From Lomentospora prolificans (lineage: Eukaryota > Ascomycota > Sordariomycetes > Microascales > Microascaceae): a stretch of DNA of 64,000 nt. Positions 36,839 through 48,246 of the stretch are shown here, one piece after another. Each line of letters starts with the position of its first letter. The first letter of the stretch is position 1. A program made the position numbers and the translations under genes. The notes below the pieces were generated by a model, which was given only the letters and a program-made list of their open reading frames with translations, was not told where the DNA came from and searched no databases. The stretch is from positions 496,001-560,000 of the forward strand of contig JARFXM010000002.1 in NCBI GenBank assembly GCA_029532625.1, in the 5' to 3' direction.

Positions 36839-38102
36839 ATGTCCCTCCGTACCCTCTCCCTTCTCTTCCCTGCCACCGCTCTCGCGGCCTCCTCCCTCCT
36901 AGTCTCCCACTTCGAAGGAACTCTCTACTCCCTCACCCTCGACGATGCAGCCTCCGATCTCTCCATCTCCGGTCAGGTCTCTACCGGCGGTGGCATGCCC
37001 TCCTGGCTGACGCTCGACTCCGAGGCGAAGAAGCTCTACGTCACTGACGAGGCCTGGTTCGGCACCACCAAGCTCACCACGTACTCTGTCGCTGCCGACG
37101 GCGCGCTTACCAAGGAGGCTGAGACTTCCACCCCCGGAGGAGAGTTGCATAGCTGTTTGTATGGCGGCGATGACGGCAAGAGCTTCATCGCGGCTGCGCA
37201 ATAGTACGTCCCACCATCGGAATTCACCCAGAGGCCGGGAAAGCCCGCACCGCCCCCCTCCTCCTCTCTTGTAGACTAACGCTCAGAACTACAGCAATGG
37301 CGGCGCCGTAATCAACTACAAGCTCCCCATCTCACCCGCAGCCTCTACCCCAATCCAACACCTAAAATTTACCATGTCCGGCCCAGGCCCCAGGCCCGAC
37401 CGCCAGGACGCGCCCCACATCCACTCCACTTTCACCGATCCCTCCGGCCGCTACCTCCTCACCGCCGACCTGGGCGCCGACGTTGTTCGCATCTTCTCCA
37501 TCGACGCCTCTTCCGGCGAGCTGACCGAGTGCCCGGCCGCCAAGACCGCCCCCGGCGACGGACCCCGCCACGGCGCCTTCTGGTCTCCCGCCGACGCGGA
37601 TACCGACATCAACATCCTGTACACCGTCAACGAACTGGGCAACAGCGTTACGAGCTGGGACGTGTCGTATCCCGAGTCGGGCTGCCTTACTCTCACGAAG
37701 AAGAAGACGATTGGCACTTTGCCCGCCGACAAGACCCCGCCTCCCGGATCCAAGGCATCCGAGATTAGGGTGAGGGACAACTTCATCTACGCGTCTAACA
37801 GGTTCGACAAGAGCTTTGGCCAGAATGAGGATTCGATCGCCAGGTATGAGATCGATCCAGCAACTGGAGACTTCTCCTTTGCCGAGATTACGAGTGCCTT
37901 TTCGTCGTTCCCTAGGTCATTTGACATCAACGCTGATGGCACCATGGTTGCCATCGGAGGACAGACTTCGTCAAACGTGGCTATTGTTGAGAGGGACCCC
38001 ACCACTGGAAAGCTGGGCAGCCTGTTGGCTAACGTCGCTGTTGGCAAACCGGGTGCTGAAATGAACGAAGATGGATTGAGTGCCGTAATTTGGAACGAGT
38101 AG
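36839..38102 (+). CDS. Secreted lactonase-family beta-propeller protein
   Basis: Exons 36839..37203 and 37295..38102 (GTACGT...TACAG, 91-nt intron) give 390 aa. The sequence matches the Lactonase family (bacterial YbhE 6-phosphogluconolactonase and fungal carboxymuconate cyclase, seven-bladed propeller). Typical blade segments include the HIHSTFTDPSGRYLLTADLG region, GDGPRHGAFWSP, SEIRVRDNFIYASNRFD and PRSFDINADGTMVAIGGQ. Residues 1-17 (MSLRTLSLLFPATALAA) form a signal peptide, so unlike the bacterial enzyme it is probably secreted and unlikely to serve the cytosolic pentose phosphate pathway. The substrate is unknown; a secreted lactonase or cycloisomerase is likely. Confidence 0.88.
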
Positions 38103-38446
38103 AGCTTCTCCCAGCATTGATGTACATACGACGAGAAATGGGATTTGTAGATAGCAGATATTGAGTATATATTCGTTCGCCTGCACTTACGCCATCTTCA
38201 TTGCGGGAAACTACGAAAACGAACCTAAAAGAAAGAGTAGAGAAAAGGGTATTCCAAGTCTAATAGTCAGAAGAAAAGCGTTAGATGCCCCCGAAATCCT
38301 TCTTAGAAACCCCAAATCGTCGTAGAACAATGGCTTGAACCAAGGAGCTGAGAAACGCCGATAACAGCCACCAGAAGCACGCGTAGCAATCGTTGTCGCA
38401 ACCGAACCGAAGGTTGTTCATGAAACTAGGAAATGGCCCAAATAGA
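38103..38446. other. Space between convergent genes
   Basis: About 340 bp separating the stop codons of the lactonase-type gene (plus) and the acyltransferase gene (minus). Nothing else visible. Confidence 0.5.
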
Positions 38447-39875
38447 TCATCCCATGAATGCAGCCCAGAATCTCGAAAGAATTCTCCAAATCAAGAAAAC
38501 AACACCCAGAACAACATAGATTCTTGTAAATTCACCAGGATATTTTGTCTTGACTGCCGTTTCGACATAGCCTTCAGTGCCGATATCGTCGGTGGCGCGA
38601 GGGAACCGTCCGGTATTAAGATATCCCTCCATGAGGGCGTCCTTCTCGTACCAGCGCTGGCGAAGCCACTCATCGAACTCGGCGGCATCCTCGAGTGGGA
38701 TATCGTCGACACGCCATCGTCTCCAATAAAAGTTGACGGACTTAGGAGGGCGTCCCTGGAGGTAAGTGCTTGAGAGACCAAAGTAATCTTCGCCGTAGTG
38801 ACCTCGACTATACTTATTGTTAGCTAGCTGCTTATGGGCGCTACGGTGGTAAACTTACGGAATTCCCTCATAGGCTACGGTGCAGTCGTACACGTAGTCT
38901 ACCGTTCCCTTCAGCTCCCTCAAGCAGAACAGCGTTCCCGTACTACGGGGAAGCAGCACATGCTCAGGATCCTTAAAGCCGGTCCTCTCTGACCATTTAG
39001 CCGACTTGGAGCGACCGTTCTTGGTGACAGTAGTTCCCTCTGGGAACAGCAAAAGCCACATGGGGTTGAGGTACTTGCTACCATCTGGCGCAGTATGCTC
39101 CTGCTTGAGCTTCTGCAAACGGTGGGCGAGACGGGGTTGGTCGACGGCCATCTTCCGCGACATGAAAATGAAGCCATAAAACATCATTCCTTGCCCGAGA
39201 ATAGGAATGTACTTGAGGGATTCTTTGAGGATGATGTAAATGTAGCCGTGCATCTGCGGACTGTTCGCATAGCCAGCCCACCAGAGGTATAACCAGTCTG
39301 TATAGATCTGATCAAAAGTGTTAGTGACCTGTGAACGGCAGGTTGAGCAATAAAACACTCCATACCTGGTGGTTTGCGACTAGAACTATCCGCTCGGGAA
39401 AGCTGAACTCGACTCGGCCATCTTTGGTGAGGTGGATCTGGCCAGCGACCGAGGCATCTCCGCTGATACGTATGACGGTGGGACCCCACCACTGCGTAAT
39501 GCACATGGTCAGAAGCGCAAATGACTGTTTTGTGAGAGCCATGTATGCGTAGAACAGGTCCTGGTCATAGAAATAAAGCGGTGACCCGATAAGCTGGGTT
39601 ACCACGATACTGAAGAAATATGGCGGTCAGTAAATCGACAAAAAAGATCAATACTACAGCAGACGCAAGAAATTTCCTTACGCGAAGCATGACAAGCCAA
39701 AGAAGATCGCTAACGAAGCCCCGCGGAACATCTGGACGTAACGCCCGTGCTTGATATCGCCCGCGGGATGCGGCTTCGGCTCGGCGGCGACATCCTCCTT
39801 TGAGGGCGCCTGAGCAGCCAGAATGGCGGAACCGTTTGCATTTGCGACATTGCGACGTTTGAGCTCAGTCTCCAT
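38447..39875 (-). CDS. Lysophospholipid / 1-acylglycerol-3-phosphate acyltransferase (PlsC type)
   Basis: Four exons on the minus strand (39682..39875, 39366..39609, 38859..39307, 38447..38807) join in phase to give 415 aa. The HX4D catalytic motif is NHQIYTD (His145, Asp150) and is split by intron 2 between Gln146 and Ile147. The substrate-binding motif FPEGTT lies in exon 3 (LLLFPEGTTVTKNGRS). Membrane segments lie at the N-side (SLAIFFGLSCFAIVVTQLIG) and at the C-terminus (YVVLGVVFLIWRIL). This architecture fits the eukaryotic LPAAT/LCLAT1 branch, including yeast Cst26 and YDR018C, which acylates lysophosphatidic acid or lysophosphatidylinositol in the ER. The exact acyl acceptor is not predictable. 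Confidence 0.9.
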
Positions 39876-41385
39876 GGCGCTGGATATCGCTTCGGGGGGG
39901 TGTAGGCGACGGGCTGACTTATGGTTGAAGTGAGGGGCAGATCAAGCTGATGAGATGTACAATCAGGAAAAGTGGGAGGGATGCCTCGTCATATACCGTC
40001 CCCACAAGCAAGCAATCGTGGAATGCCCCAGCCGGCTTCGGACCCCGAATGGTTGTGTCACCTAGGTTTTGTCTAGATCAGGTTTGACATGTGGCAGTGG
40101 CGCAACGCCAGGCATCCACGCGGGTTCGTGGGACGGAAGCTTCGGCCTCGTGTGAAGAGACTAAGACCACGTTCTAGGATGGGACGCAGGTAGGTGGATT
40201 TACACGGAGCCTCTCAGGCACAGGTACCCAAGAGCCAAGACGTGTGAAGACACAGAACTGGGGAGACGGAAAATAGAACAACGAAGGAGGCCGCTCGGTA
40301 GTGAGGTTGGCGCAGGGCTTCTTGCACTTTTGGTTTGGTCAAGCTTTGGGTTTTAGGCGCGGGGCTGGAAATGGCTGCGCAGCTGGGATGCCTGCAGCTG
40401 ACCGCCAGGCCAGAATTGAAGAATGGTGGTCTGGGCTGGGAATGCCTGGGCGTGACCTGCGATACCACCCTCCGAAAGTTTAAAAGGCATACAGGGACAA
40501 AAAAGCCCCGATTCTAGAAGGGCTTTATGTTTGCTGCCTGGTGTTTCCCCGAGCTAGCATTCCGTCTCATTGGGAACCGGCTTGAGTCAGATTTTTGGCT
40601 TGAACAATCACGAGATACCGAGGGTAGCCAAGCTCGGGAAGCTCCTTCTCTCGACATGCTGCAAGTGACGTATGCTGCACACCAGGAGGCTTCTGCCACT
40701 GGAAGGTGCAAAAAGTCACTTGTGACATGAACCACATACTGTGCAGATGCATTGGTGCACTACCATGGTCATGGCACGGTGCTGTCATGGGTGGGAACCA
40801 AACCAAAATGGCAGCTGCGACCAGCTGACTTAGGCAATGAGCACTCTCATGATCACATTCATGGCCTGATGATTATGTTCATTGGACGAAGGTACCAAGG
40901 TATGAAGTACTTGTAATATGCCTGCCTCCACAGCGGAGCTTCTAAAAGACTGACGGCCAATAAATGCGAGGCGGAGGAGCCCAAGTCAGAATTAGCTCGG
41001 GTCTGATTGGCTCGTGTACTGGAAAGCAAGCCACTATATCGCCTATCGCTTATCGGTCGGTTCCTTCACTCCAATTTTTCTCCGGTCTCATTTGTCTTCC
41101 GATGACTCTGTAGCGAATCCGACTTCCAGATGACGGGCGCGAGTATTCAACATCTTCGGCCAACGCATTTGTGCTAGGTAATGTCTTAACTAGGGGCTTC
41201 CTCCAAATATTGAAGTCCTGGTTGGCAAACATCCGGTGAGGTTAACCACCAGAGAGAGAGCTTCCTAATGAATCCACGTCATTCAATCCTCACCAAGCTC
41301 CCCACACTTCCTCTCCGACGTCTCCTCGTAACGAGGGCTCTATTAATCTCTCCTACGACTGTATGACTGTAAAGCGGCAGCAAAT
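39876..41385. other. Divergent promoter region, acyltransferase and NADH kinase
   Basis: About 1.5 kb between two divergently transcribed genes, thus holding both promoters. No other coding sequence seen apart from the short upstream ORFs of the kinase gene (41268..41366 and 41363..41560). Confidence 0.55.
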
Positions 41386-42867
41386 ATGGTTCGAATACCC
41401 CGATCGCTATCGGGAATTCCCCTGGGTTCGTCGACCGTTCAACGTGCGAGACCCCACCTCCTCCCCTCATTATCGGGATCCTTTCACCAACGCCGAAACT
41501 TCTTTTGGACCCCTTCTCGACAAGAAATCCTCGACGTATCCTCTCTCCCGAACCGAATAATCCCAAAGTACGAGGACAAGCCCAACACCCATCTCCTCTC
41601 TCTTCAATGGCCGAAGCCTCCGCGCAACATCCTCCTCATCCCTAAGCAGTGCGCGCCGCAAGTGACTCTTTCGGCCATTGCATTTGCCAAGTATCTCCAC
41701 AACAACTACCCCAGCCTAAATCTAATATTCGAACCACGCATCGCAATCGAAATCCACGAATCTCTTCCTTTCCCCATCTACACGACCTACCGCACAACGA
41801 CTCTTCTGCCCCCCAAGGTCGACATTGTCACCACACTAGGAGGAGATGGCACGATATTGCGAGCTGCGAGTCTCTTTAACTTGGAAGAGTCAGTGCCCCC
41901 GATACTTGCATTTAGCATGGGCACATTAGGGTTCCTTGGCGAATGGAAGTTTGAAGAGTACAAGCGCGCCTGGAGAGAGGTATACATGAGCGGTAGTGGC
42001 GTCCCCGTTGAGGACCTTGTTGCTCCGCATACACGGATCGCCGCGGCTGGAAAGATGTCGCCCGGCGCGAAACCAGCGATTACGACGAGCGTTGCTGAGC
42101 AGCCCACGGGTTGGGACATGGTTAGAGGCCAGAGTCTTGGCAGTCACCGGGCGTCCAAGATGCTCCTTCGCCACCGTCTCAAAGTGGGGCTTTACGATTC
42201 CTCGGGCGCGAACCTCAACCATGAGCTCATGCCCTCAGTCGTCACTGACCCGGGCGAAGGACAGCCCACACTGGGGGCAGCACGGTCAGAGCCGGAGCTC
42301 GTGGATCCCCGGGCTCCTGAGTCCATTCACGTAATCAACGAGCTCTTGATTCACCGAGGGCCCGATCCCCACCTCGTGATTATGGACATCTACATCAACG
42401 GCCACTTTTTGACAGAAGCTGTTGCGGACGGCATTATCGTTTCGACGCCTACCGGTTCGACGGCCTACAGTCTTAGCGCGGGCGGCTCGATCGTCCACCC
42501 TTTGGTCAAATCCATGCTCATTACACCTATTTGCCCTCGAAGCCTGAGCTTCCGCCCGCTTGTGCTCCCCTTGAACACGAGCGTCGTTCTGAAGCTGAGT
42601 AAGAAGAACCGCGGACGAGCTCTCGAGGTCAGTGTCGACGGCAAACGACGAGCACACGTCAGCATCGGGAGGGAAATTCGGGTTGAAGGTGAAGCCATCG
42701 TGCCAGCACCGCAAGGCGGCTGGATGGGTGGGGTGCCCTGCGTCATTCGTGTGCCTTCAAGCGGAGACGCCGATAAGGCCGGTGAGGACGATGATGGATG
42801 GGTCGGCGGATTGAACGGATTGCTCAAGTTCAACTATCCATTTGGAGAGACGCCTACGGGTGCTTGA
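41386..42867 (+). CDS. pos5: NADH/NAD+ kinase, mitochondrial type (Pos5-like)
   Basis: Intronless, 493 aa. It phosphorylates NADH or NAD+ to NADP(H), in mitochondria if like yeast Pos5. Residues 1-45 are rich in Arg and Ser without acidic residues and resemble a mitochondrial targeting sequence. The NAD kinase signature GGDGT is at 152-156 (TTLGGDGTILRA), followed by FSMGTLGFLGEW, the conserved NELLIHRG segment and the glycine-rich TGSTAYSLSAGGSIVHP. The C-terminal tail beyond the fold is short. I chose the ATG at 41386 because the frame has a stop codon at 41344-41346 and no earlier ATG. Two out-of-frame ATGs lie upstream (see findings) and may reduce or regulate translation. Assignment to Pos5 rather than Utr1-type rests on overall pattern and the targeting sequence. 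Confidence 0.88.
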   Translation: MVRIPRSLSGIPLGSSTVQRARPHLLPSLSGSFHQRRNFFWTPSRQEILDVSSLPNRIIPKYEDKPNTHLLSLQWPKPPRNILLIPKQCAPQVTLSAIAFAKYLHNNYPSLNLIFEPRIAIEIHESLPFPIYTTYRTTTLLPPKVDIVTTLGGDGTILRAASLFNLEESVPPILAFSMGTLGFLGEWKFEEYKRAWREVYMSGSGVPVEDLVAPHTRIAAAGKMSPGAKPAITTSVAEQPTGWDMVRGQSLGSHRASKMLLRHRLKVGLYDSSGANLNHELMPSVVTDPGEGQPTLGAARSEPELVDPRAPESIHVINELLIHRGPDPHLVIMDIYINGHFLTEAVADGIIVSTPTGSTAYSLSAGGSIVHPLVKSMLITPICPRSLSFRPLVLPLNTSVVLKLSKKNRGRALEVSVDGKRRAHVSIGREIRVEGEAIVPAPQGGWMGGVPCVIRVPSSGDADKAGEDDDGWVGGLNGLLKFNYPFGETPTGA

Positions 42868-43075
42868 ACGTGTTGTGGTGGAGTATATACGAAAGTAAAA
42901 TGACGTTGAAAGAGTTTTGGGTGAAGATAAGTCCTAAGATACCCACAAATTTCTTGCATTAGTTGGCGTTTAGAGCAGCAATTCTGCATTTCGGATCATG
43001 AATTGGACATAGCAACTCATATATCCTACCATCCTCCCTCGTACAACTGTAATTACCATTTCTCAGCGTTTATCC

Positions 43076-44248
43076 TTACAATTTAATCTCAGCACCGGTC
43101 TTGGAGCTCTCCTGGATAGCCTCAATGATCCTGAGGACATCAGCAGCTTCCTCAGCCTTGACAGGCACCTTGGAGGCGTCCCCGCTGTTGATAGCCGCCG
43201 CAAAACCCTCCAACAGTGCGCCGTACCCCGTAGGCTCGACGCCGGCCCACGTCTTTCCGGGAGCCAGGCTACCATCCTCGTTCGCCAGGTAAATCGTGCC
43301 GGGGTGCAGGTCCTTGCCGAAGCCCTCGTCCTTGATCGACCCGCCGTCGCGCAGGTGAGGCTCCTGGGGGTCTAGGCCGGACTTGACAAAAGTGCCGCCG
43401 GTGCCCCTGATCCTGAACCTAGGCTGGGGCGTCTGGGCCGACATGACGGAGATCCTCACGTGCACGCTCGGTCCGTTCTCGTAGGTCAAGATGGCCGTGA
43501 CGGTATCCGGGTCGGCGTCGTCGCCGCCGGTCCTCTGGGCCGTCAGTTTGCCAAACACCCTCTCGGGCAAGCCAAACAAGAAATACACCTGGTCGATCAA
43601 GTGAGTTCCCAAGTCGTACAGCGGGCCGCCGCCGTGCTCGGCGCTCAGCCCGGCCTTCCAGGTCGAGCCCTTTGCGGGGGCCACGGGTCTAAAGCGATCA
43701 AAGTGGGTCTCGAACTCGACAATCCTGTCGCCCAGGGTCTTGTTCCTGAGAAGATCCTGCACAGTGAGGAAGTCGACGTCCCACCGCCTGTTCTGGAAGA
43801 CGCAGAGGAGCTTGCCTGTTTCGTTGGAGATTTTGGCGAGGGTTTGGGCCTCGGTTGAGCGGGGGACGAAGGGCTTCTCGACGAGGACGTGTTTGCCGGC
43901 GCGGAGGGCTTGCTCGACGAGGGCGAAGTGGGTGTCTGGGGGCGTGGTGATGATGACGAGGTCGACGGCCGGGTCGGCGAAGAGGGGGGGGATGGAGCGG
44001 TGGTGGGTTGCGGAGGGATGGTCCTGGGGGGCAGAGAGGCCGGGGGAGGAGGGGTTGGAAGGGGGGTTGCGCTGGACTATGGAATGGAGGTTGAGAGACG
44101 GAGAGGCTTCGACAAAGGGGATGTGGAAGACTTTGGCGGAGAGGCTTGAGGGAGGGAGAGTTAGCTTGTTCTGTGAGAGGTTGAGGGGGGATGGGGATGG
44201 AGCTTTTACGAACCCGTAGCCGATGATGCCGACATTGAGGGGAGCCAT
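43076..44248 (-). CDS. Gfo/Idh/MocA family NAD(P)-dependent oxidoreductase
   Basis: Two exons (44214..44248 and 43076..44144) give 367 aa. The N-terminus MAPLNVGIIGYG-LSAKVFHIPF forms the Rossmann G-x-G-x-x-A nucleotide-binding loop, exactly across the intron. The EKP signature follows at 101-103 (HVLVEKPF). The C-terminal dehydrogenase domain has GGGPLYDLGTHLIDQVYFLFG, with the Asp and His expected at the active site. The family oxidises or reduces sugars, inositols and their derivatives, and the substrate cannot be told. The intron has a weak GTTCGT donor but a good GCTAAC branch and AAG acceptor, and splicing restores the family consensus. The open frame also extends upstream to 44395 without a stop; I start at 44248 because the Rossmann strand begins there. 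Confidence 0.88.
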   Translation of the reverse strand: MAPLNVGIIGYGFVKAPSPSPLNLSQNKLTLPPSSLSAKVFHIPFVEASPSLNLHSIVQRNPPSNPSSPGLSAPQDHPSATHHRSIPPLFADPAVDLVIITTPPDTHFALVEQALRAGKHVLVEKPFVPRSTEAQTLAKISNETGKLLCVFQNRRWDVDFLTVQDLLRNKTLGDRIVEFETHFDRFRPVAPAKGSTWKAGLSAEHGGGPLYDLGTHLIDQVYFLFGLPERVFGKLTAQRTGGDDADPDTVTAILTYENGPSVHVRISVMSAQTPQPRFRIRGTGGTFVKSGLDPQEPHLRDGGSIKDEGFGKDLHPGTIYLANEDGSLAPGKTWAGVEPTGYGALLEGFAAAINSGDASKVPVKAEEAADVLRIIEAIQESSKTGAEIKL

Positions 44249-46634
44249 TGCGAGTATTACGAAGATTGGAACACGTCGACGTGGGAGGTTAGAGAGAGGA
44301 AAAAAAGAACGAAGGCAGAGAGGATAAGGAATGATAGGTATCGCGAGAATCGGGAGATACAAAACGATTTGAAAAAAGTTGCCATCACTCACCAAAGAAA
44401 CCCCCCAAAAAAAAAGAAAACGAAAAAAGAAAATTATTCCACCCCAGATGGTGATGACCTCATCTTCTACCCCGCCCCCGCTGCGCAGTCAGTTTACGAG
44501 CACCGCATCGCTTGGACCTTCCAGTGTTCTTTTCCCTCTTTCTCTCCAATTCCGGAGGGACTAGTCGACTCGATAAAAAAATTATTAGCGTGGGACGGAG
44601 GAGTCCCGGAGTACGGCCGAAGGCTACGGGAGGTATCCACGCCGGATTAGGAAGTTTATCCTACGCTAGAGCCGTTTGTCCATCCCAGCTTGAACACAGC
44701 CCGCCCTTCAGTGCTTTTAAGGATGCCGACACCAACTGAATTGATTCCCAAATGGCCCTTTTTCCCTTGTCGGCGCCAGGCTGTAGTGCTCAAAGTCTTC
44801 CGAAGTGTAGCCGACTCACGAACAGTCCATCGCTGTGTGTACAAGCATATGGAACATTGAATCAACTTGCGTATTGCCAGCCAGCTATTATTCCGCATCA
44901 ATCATGCCGACGTGATAACCTGGGGCCCGTCGACCCATAACACCCTCACATTCAGGACAGCGGGACCATTCCCACCTGTGAGAAACACAGCTGGCTAGCT
45001 GGGTCCACTCACAAAATCCCGGAACCAAATAGTGCCAGTTAAAGTCTCGACACTGGCATTTTCAGCAAAGCTGGCGTGGCGCCTGGCCCTTGCTGGCTAC
45101 TAGTAGTAACCTTGTCCACTGATCCCCCGTAACCGTCCCTACCCCTACACCGCCAAACAGGCCACCCAGGCCACACATCACCCGCCCGAAACGGATTTGA
45201 GCTGTTTCTGCTCCAACCGCCAGCTGGCCACGCCAGCTTATTATTATGCCAGCCAACGAGGACCAAGTTGGTCGATGCTACCCTGCAAGTAACCCACACT
45301 TGCAGTTCTCAGCACCCTGAAACACCTTCCATGACTCTTCTAGAACGCCAGGCCACTCATGGATTTCCCATCCACTACAAAGGTAGCACGCCTTAATATC
45401 GCCAACCCAACATCTGAAACACAAGAACCATAATATTAGTTCGTGAGCCTCTTATCGACGAGGTCAAGGACAAACTCCGTCACCCTGCGGTCATCGCCGT
45501 ACGGTGGCATCCCCGGTCCTCCCTGCATTTCCCCCCGTTGAAACAGTCAGGGCCCCAAGAATCGAGAACAACCGCCAGCGGGCAAATGGATTCATCGTAC
45601 AAGAACCTTCCCTCTATGCAATGCATCCTAGAGTCTCTCTCGTGGAAGCGCCTCATCACAGTAGGGTTCTCATGTCCACGAACTCGTTGGTCACCGGAAA
45701 AAAGAAGACCCGTCCGCTGCATGCACGGTGTTCTCGAATGGCCGGCCTCCTATCATCCCGCCCGGAAGAACTTAACCTTATTCTGCAAAGCTCATCAGGG
45801 GAGGGCCCACGATGTGCGACATGATGGGCGAGATTACGAAGACTTGAGGCTCTGCAACGTGGGTTTGAAAACGAAAACAAAGCCTGGACTTTTTTTCTCT
45901 CTCTTTTTTCGCCGTTGTTAGCCTCGTAAATGAGGAACCCCGTAGTCTTGGCTTGTGTGAGTAATGAAACAACGCATAAAGCTGATCGACAATGCCAGAC
46001 ACTTGGATTCGCCCAGTCTTCCGGTTTGGATCCCCTCCTCCCCCACCGAGGCGATCCTGATGTTTCGTGGAGAGTCAAGCACAAAGAGAGCGAGCGTCGA
46101 GAGTCTGTAGGCGACCCAGGCATGAGCGACAGCCAGTGAGTGTCTTTACCCGAGAGATTTCCCCAGTTGGCGAAAAGGCAAGGCGTGCAAAGAAAGGCCA
46201 AAAGTGTACTATTCTCGAGTCCGAAAGAAAACAGTCGAGCAAAGAAAAAGAAAAAGGAAGCACTAAATCATTCCTCAAGAACGAAAGGGGTATATCATAC
46301 ACGCGCCAGTTTCCGTATCCAATCTGTACTCCCAAAGACACGCTATTTTCCCTTTGAAAACCCGCCATTCTCTCGAGCCCCAATTCCCAAGTATCCCAAA
46401 TAACCGAAAGATCCAGTCCAAAGAAAAAGATTTCCCAAAAATGCGCCACCAGATAAAAGGTCATGCAAGCCGTCCTTCTATCCGGATCCAGTTTTTTGTC
46501 CGTTCCAGGCCCTACCCAAACCAAATCCATCCATCTAGCTTCCTTCCCGTAAAACATTGTCCCATCATTCAAAATATTACCACATTAAGAAATAAGCGTG
46601 GCTGGAGAGCCTAACTAGAGCGCGAAAGAAAAGC
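44249..46634. other. Intergenic, no gene seen
   Basis: About 2.4 kb. It includes the promoter of the Gfo/Idh gene (A-rich tract near 44399-44432) and the 3' flank of the receptor gene. Frames are short with no family motif. Confidence 0.5.
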
Positions 46635-48246
46635 TTATGCAAGCCGTCTGGTTTTCGGGTCCGAGCCTGCACCAAACTTGTCCTCGGTTGTGTCGTACTC
46701 GATGCTCACGGTTGTTGTCGTTTCACACTGGATCGCCATTCCCATCACGGCACCCCCGCCCATGCCGAACCCCCTGAGCGAGTCCTGGCTCTGGTTCTTG
46801 TTGCCCTTGAGCCTGCCGAGCATGCCGCCGTTGACTACCTTCTCATTCCACTTCTCCTGCGCGCGTAATCGTCTCTTGTCCTTCTGGTTGGCCTGGCCAC
46901 CGGACACTATGACAACATTCCCAAACTTGCGCGTGGGAGGCGTGCGCATAAACGCAAAGGTATTGATGCCCGTATCCTGGCTAGGCGGGCCGTCGGCGAA
47001 GACAATGGCTCGGCGAGTGTAAGTATACAACGCAACATCGAGCCAGCCATTGCATGCTATGGCCGCTCCAGCGAAGCAGAAATAACTGAGCGAGACCTCG
47101 TTTCCTGTCATGAACGCCAGTCTTCCTGCGGCCAAAGGAAGCGTGCAGACAATGTAGATGAGCGGATAGAGCAGGAAAGTCTGCTGCCGCGCCGAGTCAG
47201 GGATCGGCGGCAACTCCTTGTAGAGCGAGGACGCAAATGAGGTCGCGAGAGAAGTGGGGCTTCCGGGAGCCTGCGCCTGCCAGTTGGGATCAGGGTTGGG
47301 GTAGTGTTTAGCCCGTGAGGTGCTGCGGCCCAACGCCGAGGTCCTCACCTTGGGCCTGCCCCCGTTCTTTTTGAGACCCCTCAAGTGGAAGAAAATAATG
47401 GTGTACACAACCGAGGTGATGGTGAGCGACGTAAAGATCCACAAGTAGTGGAAGTAAAGCCGCATGTCTTGGAACGCCGGGTGCCACCAGCACTGGCAAA
47501 GAAACTTTACGTTAGCATTGACCGTTTGAGGCGTCGGACTTGCATATCAAACATACCCATGCACCTGCTCGGACAAATAGTCCCCCATAGCCTTTTCCAT
47601 CGCCGGTGATGACGATAGCCAGGATGTTTAGAAGATAAACAAAACCCCACATTGAGGCGATTGCCGAGTAGAATATCCATGAAGGGAGCCTGTAACCCTT
47701 GACCACACCAAGATAAGTGTGAATGGCGATACCCGTGATGAAGACCGAGGAGGCGAGGTCGCCATTCGAGATGAACCAACCCTGCGCCCAACAAGCCGAG
47801 GTTCCAACGCGAACCGCATCCTTGGCAAGCCATTCAAAGCTGAGAAGAAAGCCGAAGGCTTGCTGTGCGTCGGCGAAGAAGAGATTCAGAATGAGAATGA
47901 GGAATTGGTTTGGCGGCTCCTTCTGGAGTTTGGCCCAAAACGTCTCCTTCTCCGGCGGTACATCCTCCTCTCTCAGCGGGCTCAGTGGGCGGTTTGGGAC
48001 GAGGAAGCCGTTGTGATCGAATCCTGGCGGTGACTCAGGTCGTTCGGGAATATCCTCTGTGATTTCCTCCCGCGGCATCTGCCATTTCACGAGTTTGTAG
48101 GCGAGGAACGCTGCCAGAGTTGTGCTCGAGATGAAAGATAGGAGGCCAAAAGTTCCAACTGCCGCAAGTCCGTGCCTAAGAACGGCAGGCAAAGGGTCAA
48201 GGCCCGCCGGAGAATGGTTCATATCATATTCGCTCATAGATTCCAT
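46635..48246 (-). CDS. Seven-transmembrane receptor (cAMP-receptor/Git3-like fungal GPCR)
   Basis: Two exons (47557..48246 and 46635..47492; GTATGT...GCCAG, 64-nt intron) give 515 aa. Helices are visible around GTFGLLSFISSTTLAAFLAY, NQFLILILNLFFADAQQAFGF, NGDLASSVFITGIAIHTYLG, IFYSAIASMWGFVYLLNILA, YFHYLWIFTSLTITSVVYTI, FLLYPLIYIVCTLPLAAGRL and YFCFAGAAIACNGWLDVALY: seven in all, with an extracellular N-terminus and a long cytosolic tail. A charged insert of about 70 residues between helices 1 and 2 (rich in P and E) is unusual. The pattern fits the fungal cAMP-receptor-like or Git3-like GPCRs that sense carbon or stress. The ligand is unknown. Confidence 0.8.

Noticed and set aside
44249..44395. 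49-codon N-terminal extension of the Gfo/Idh/MocA protein
   Set aside because: Open by chance in the leader; the family fold begins directly at MAPLNVGIIGYG, and the extension is not a convincing targeting sequence.
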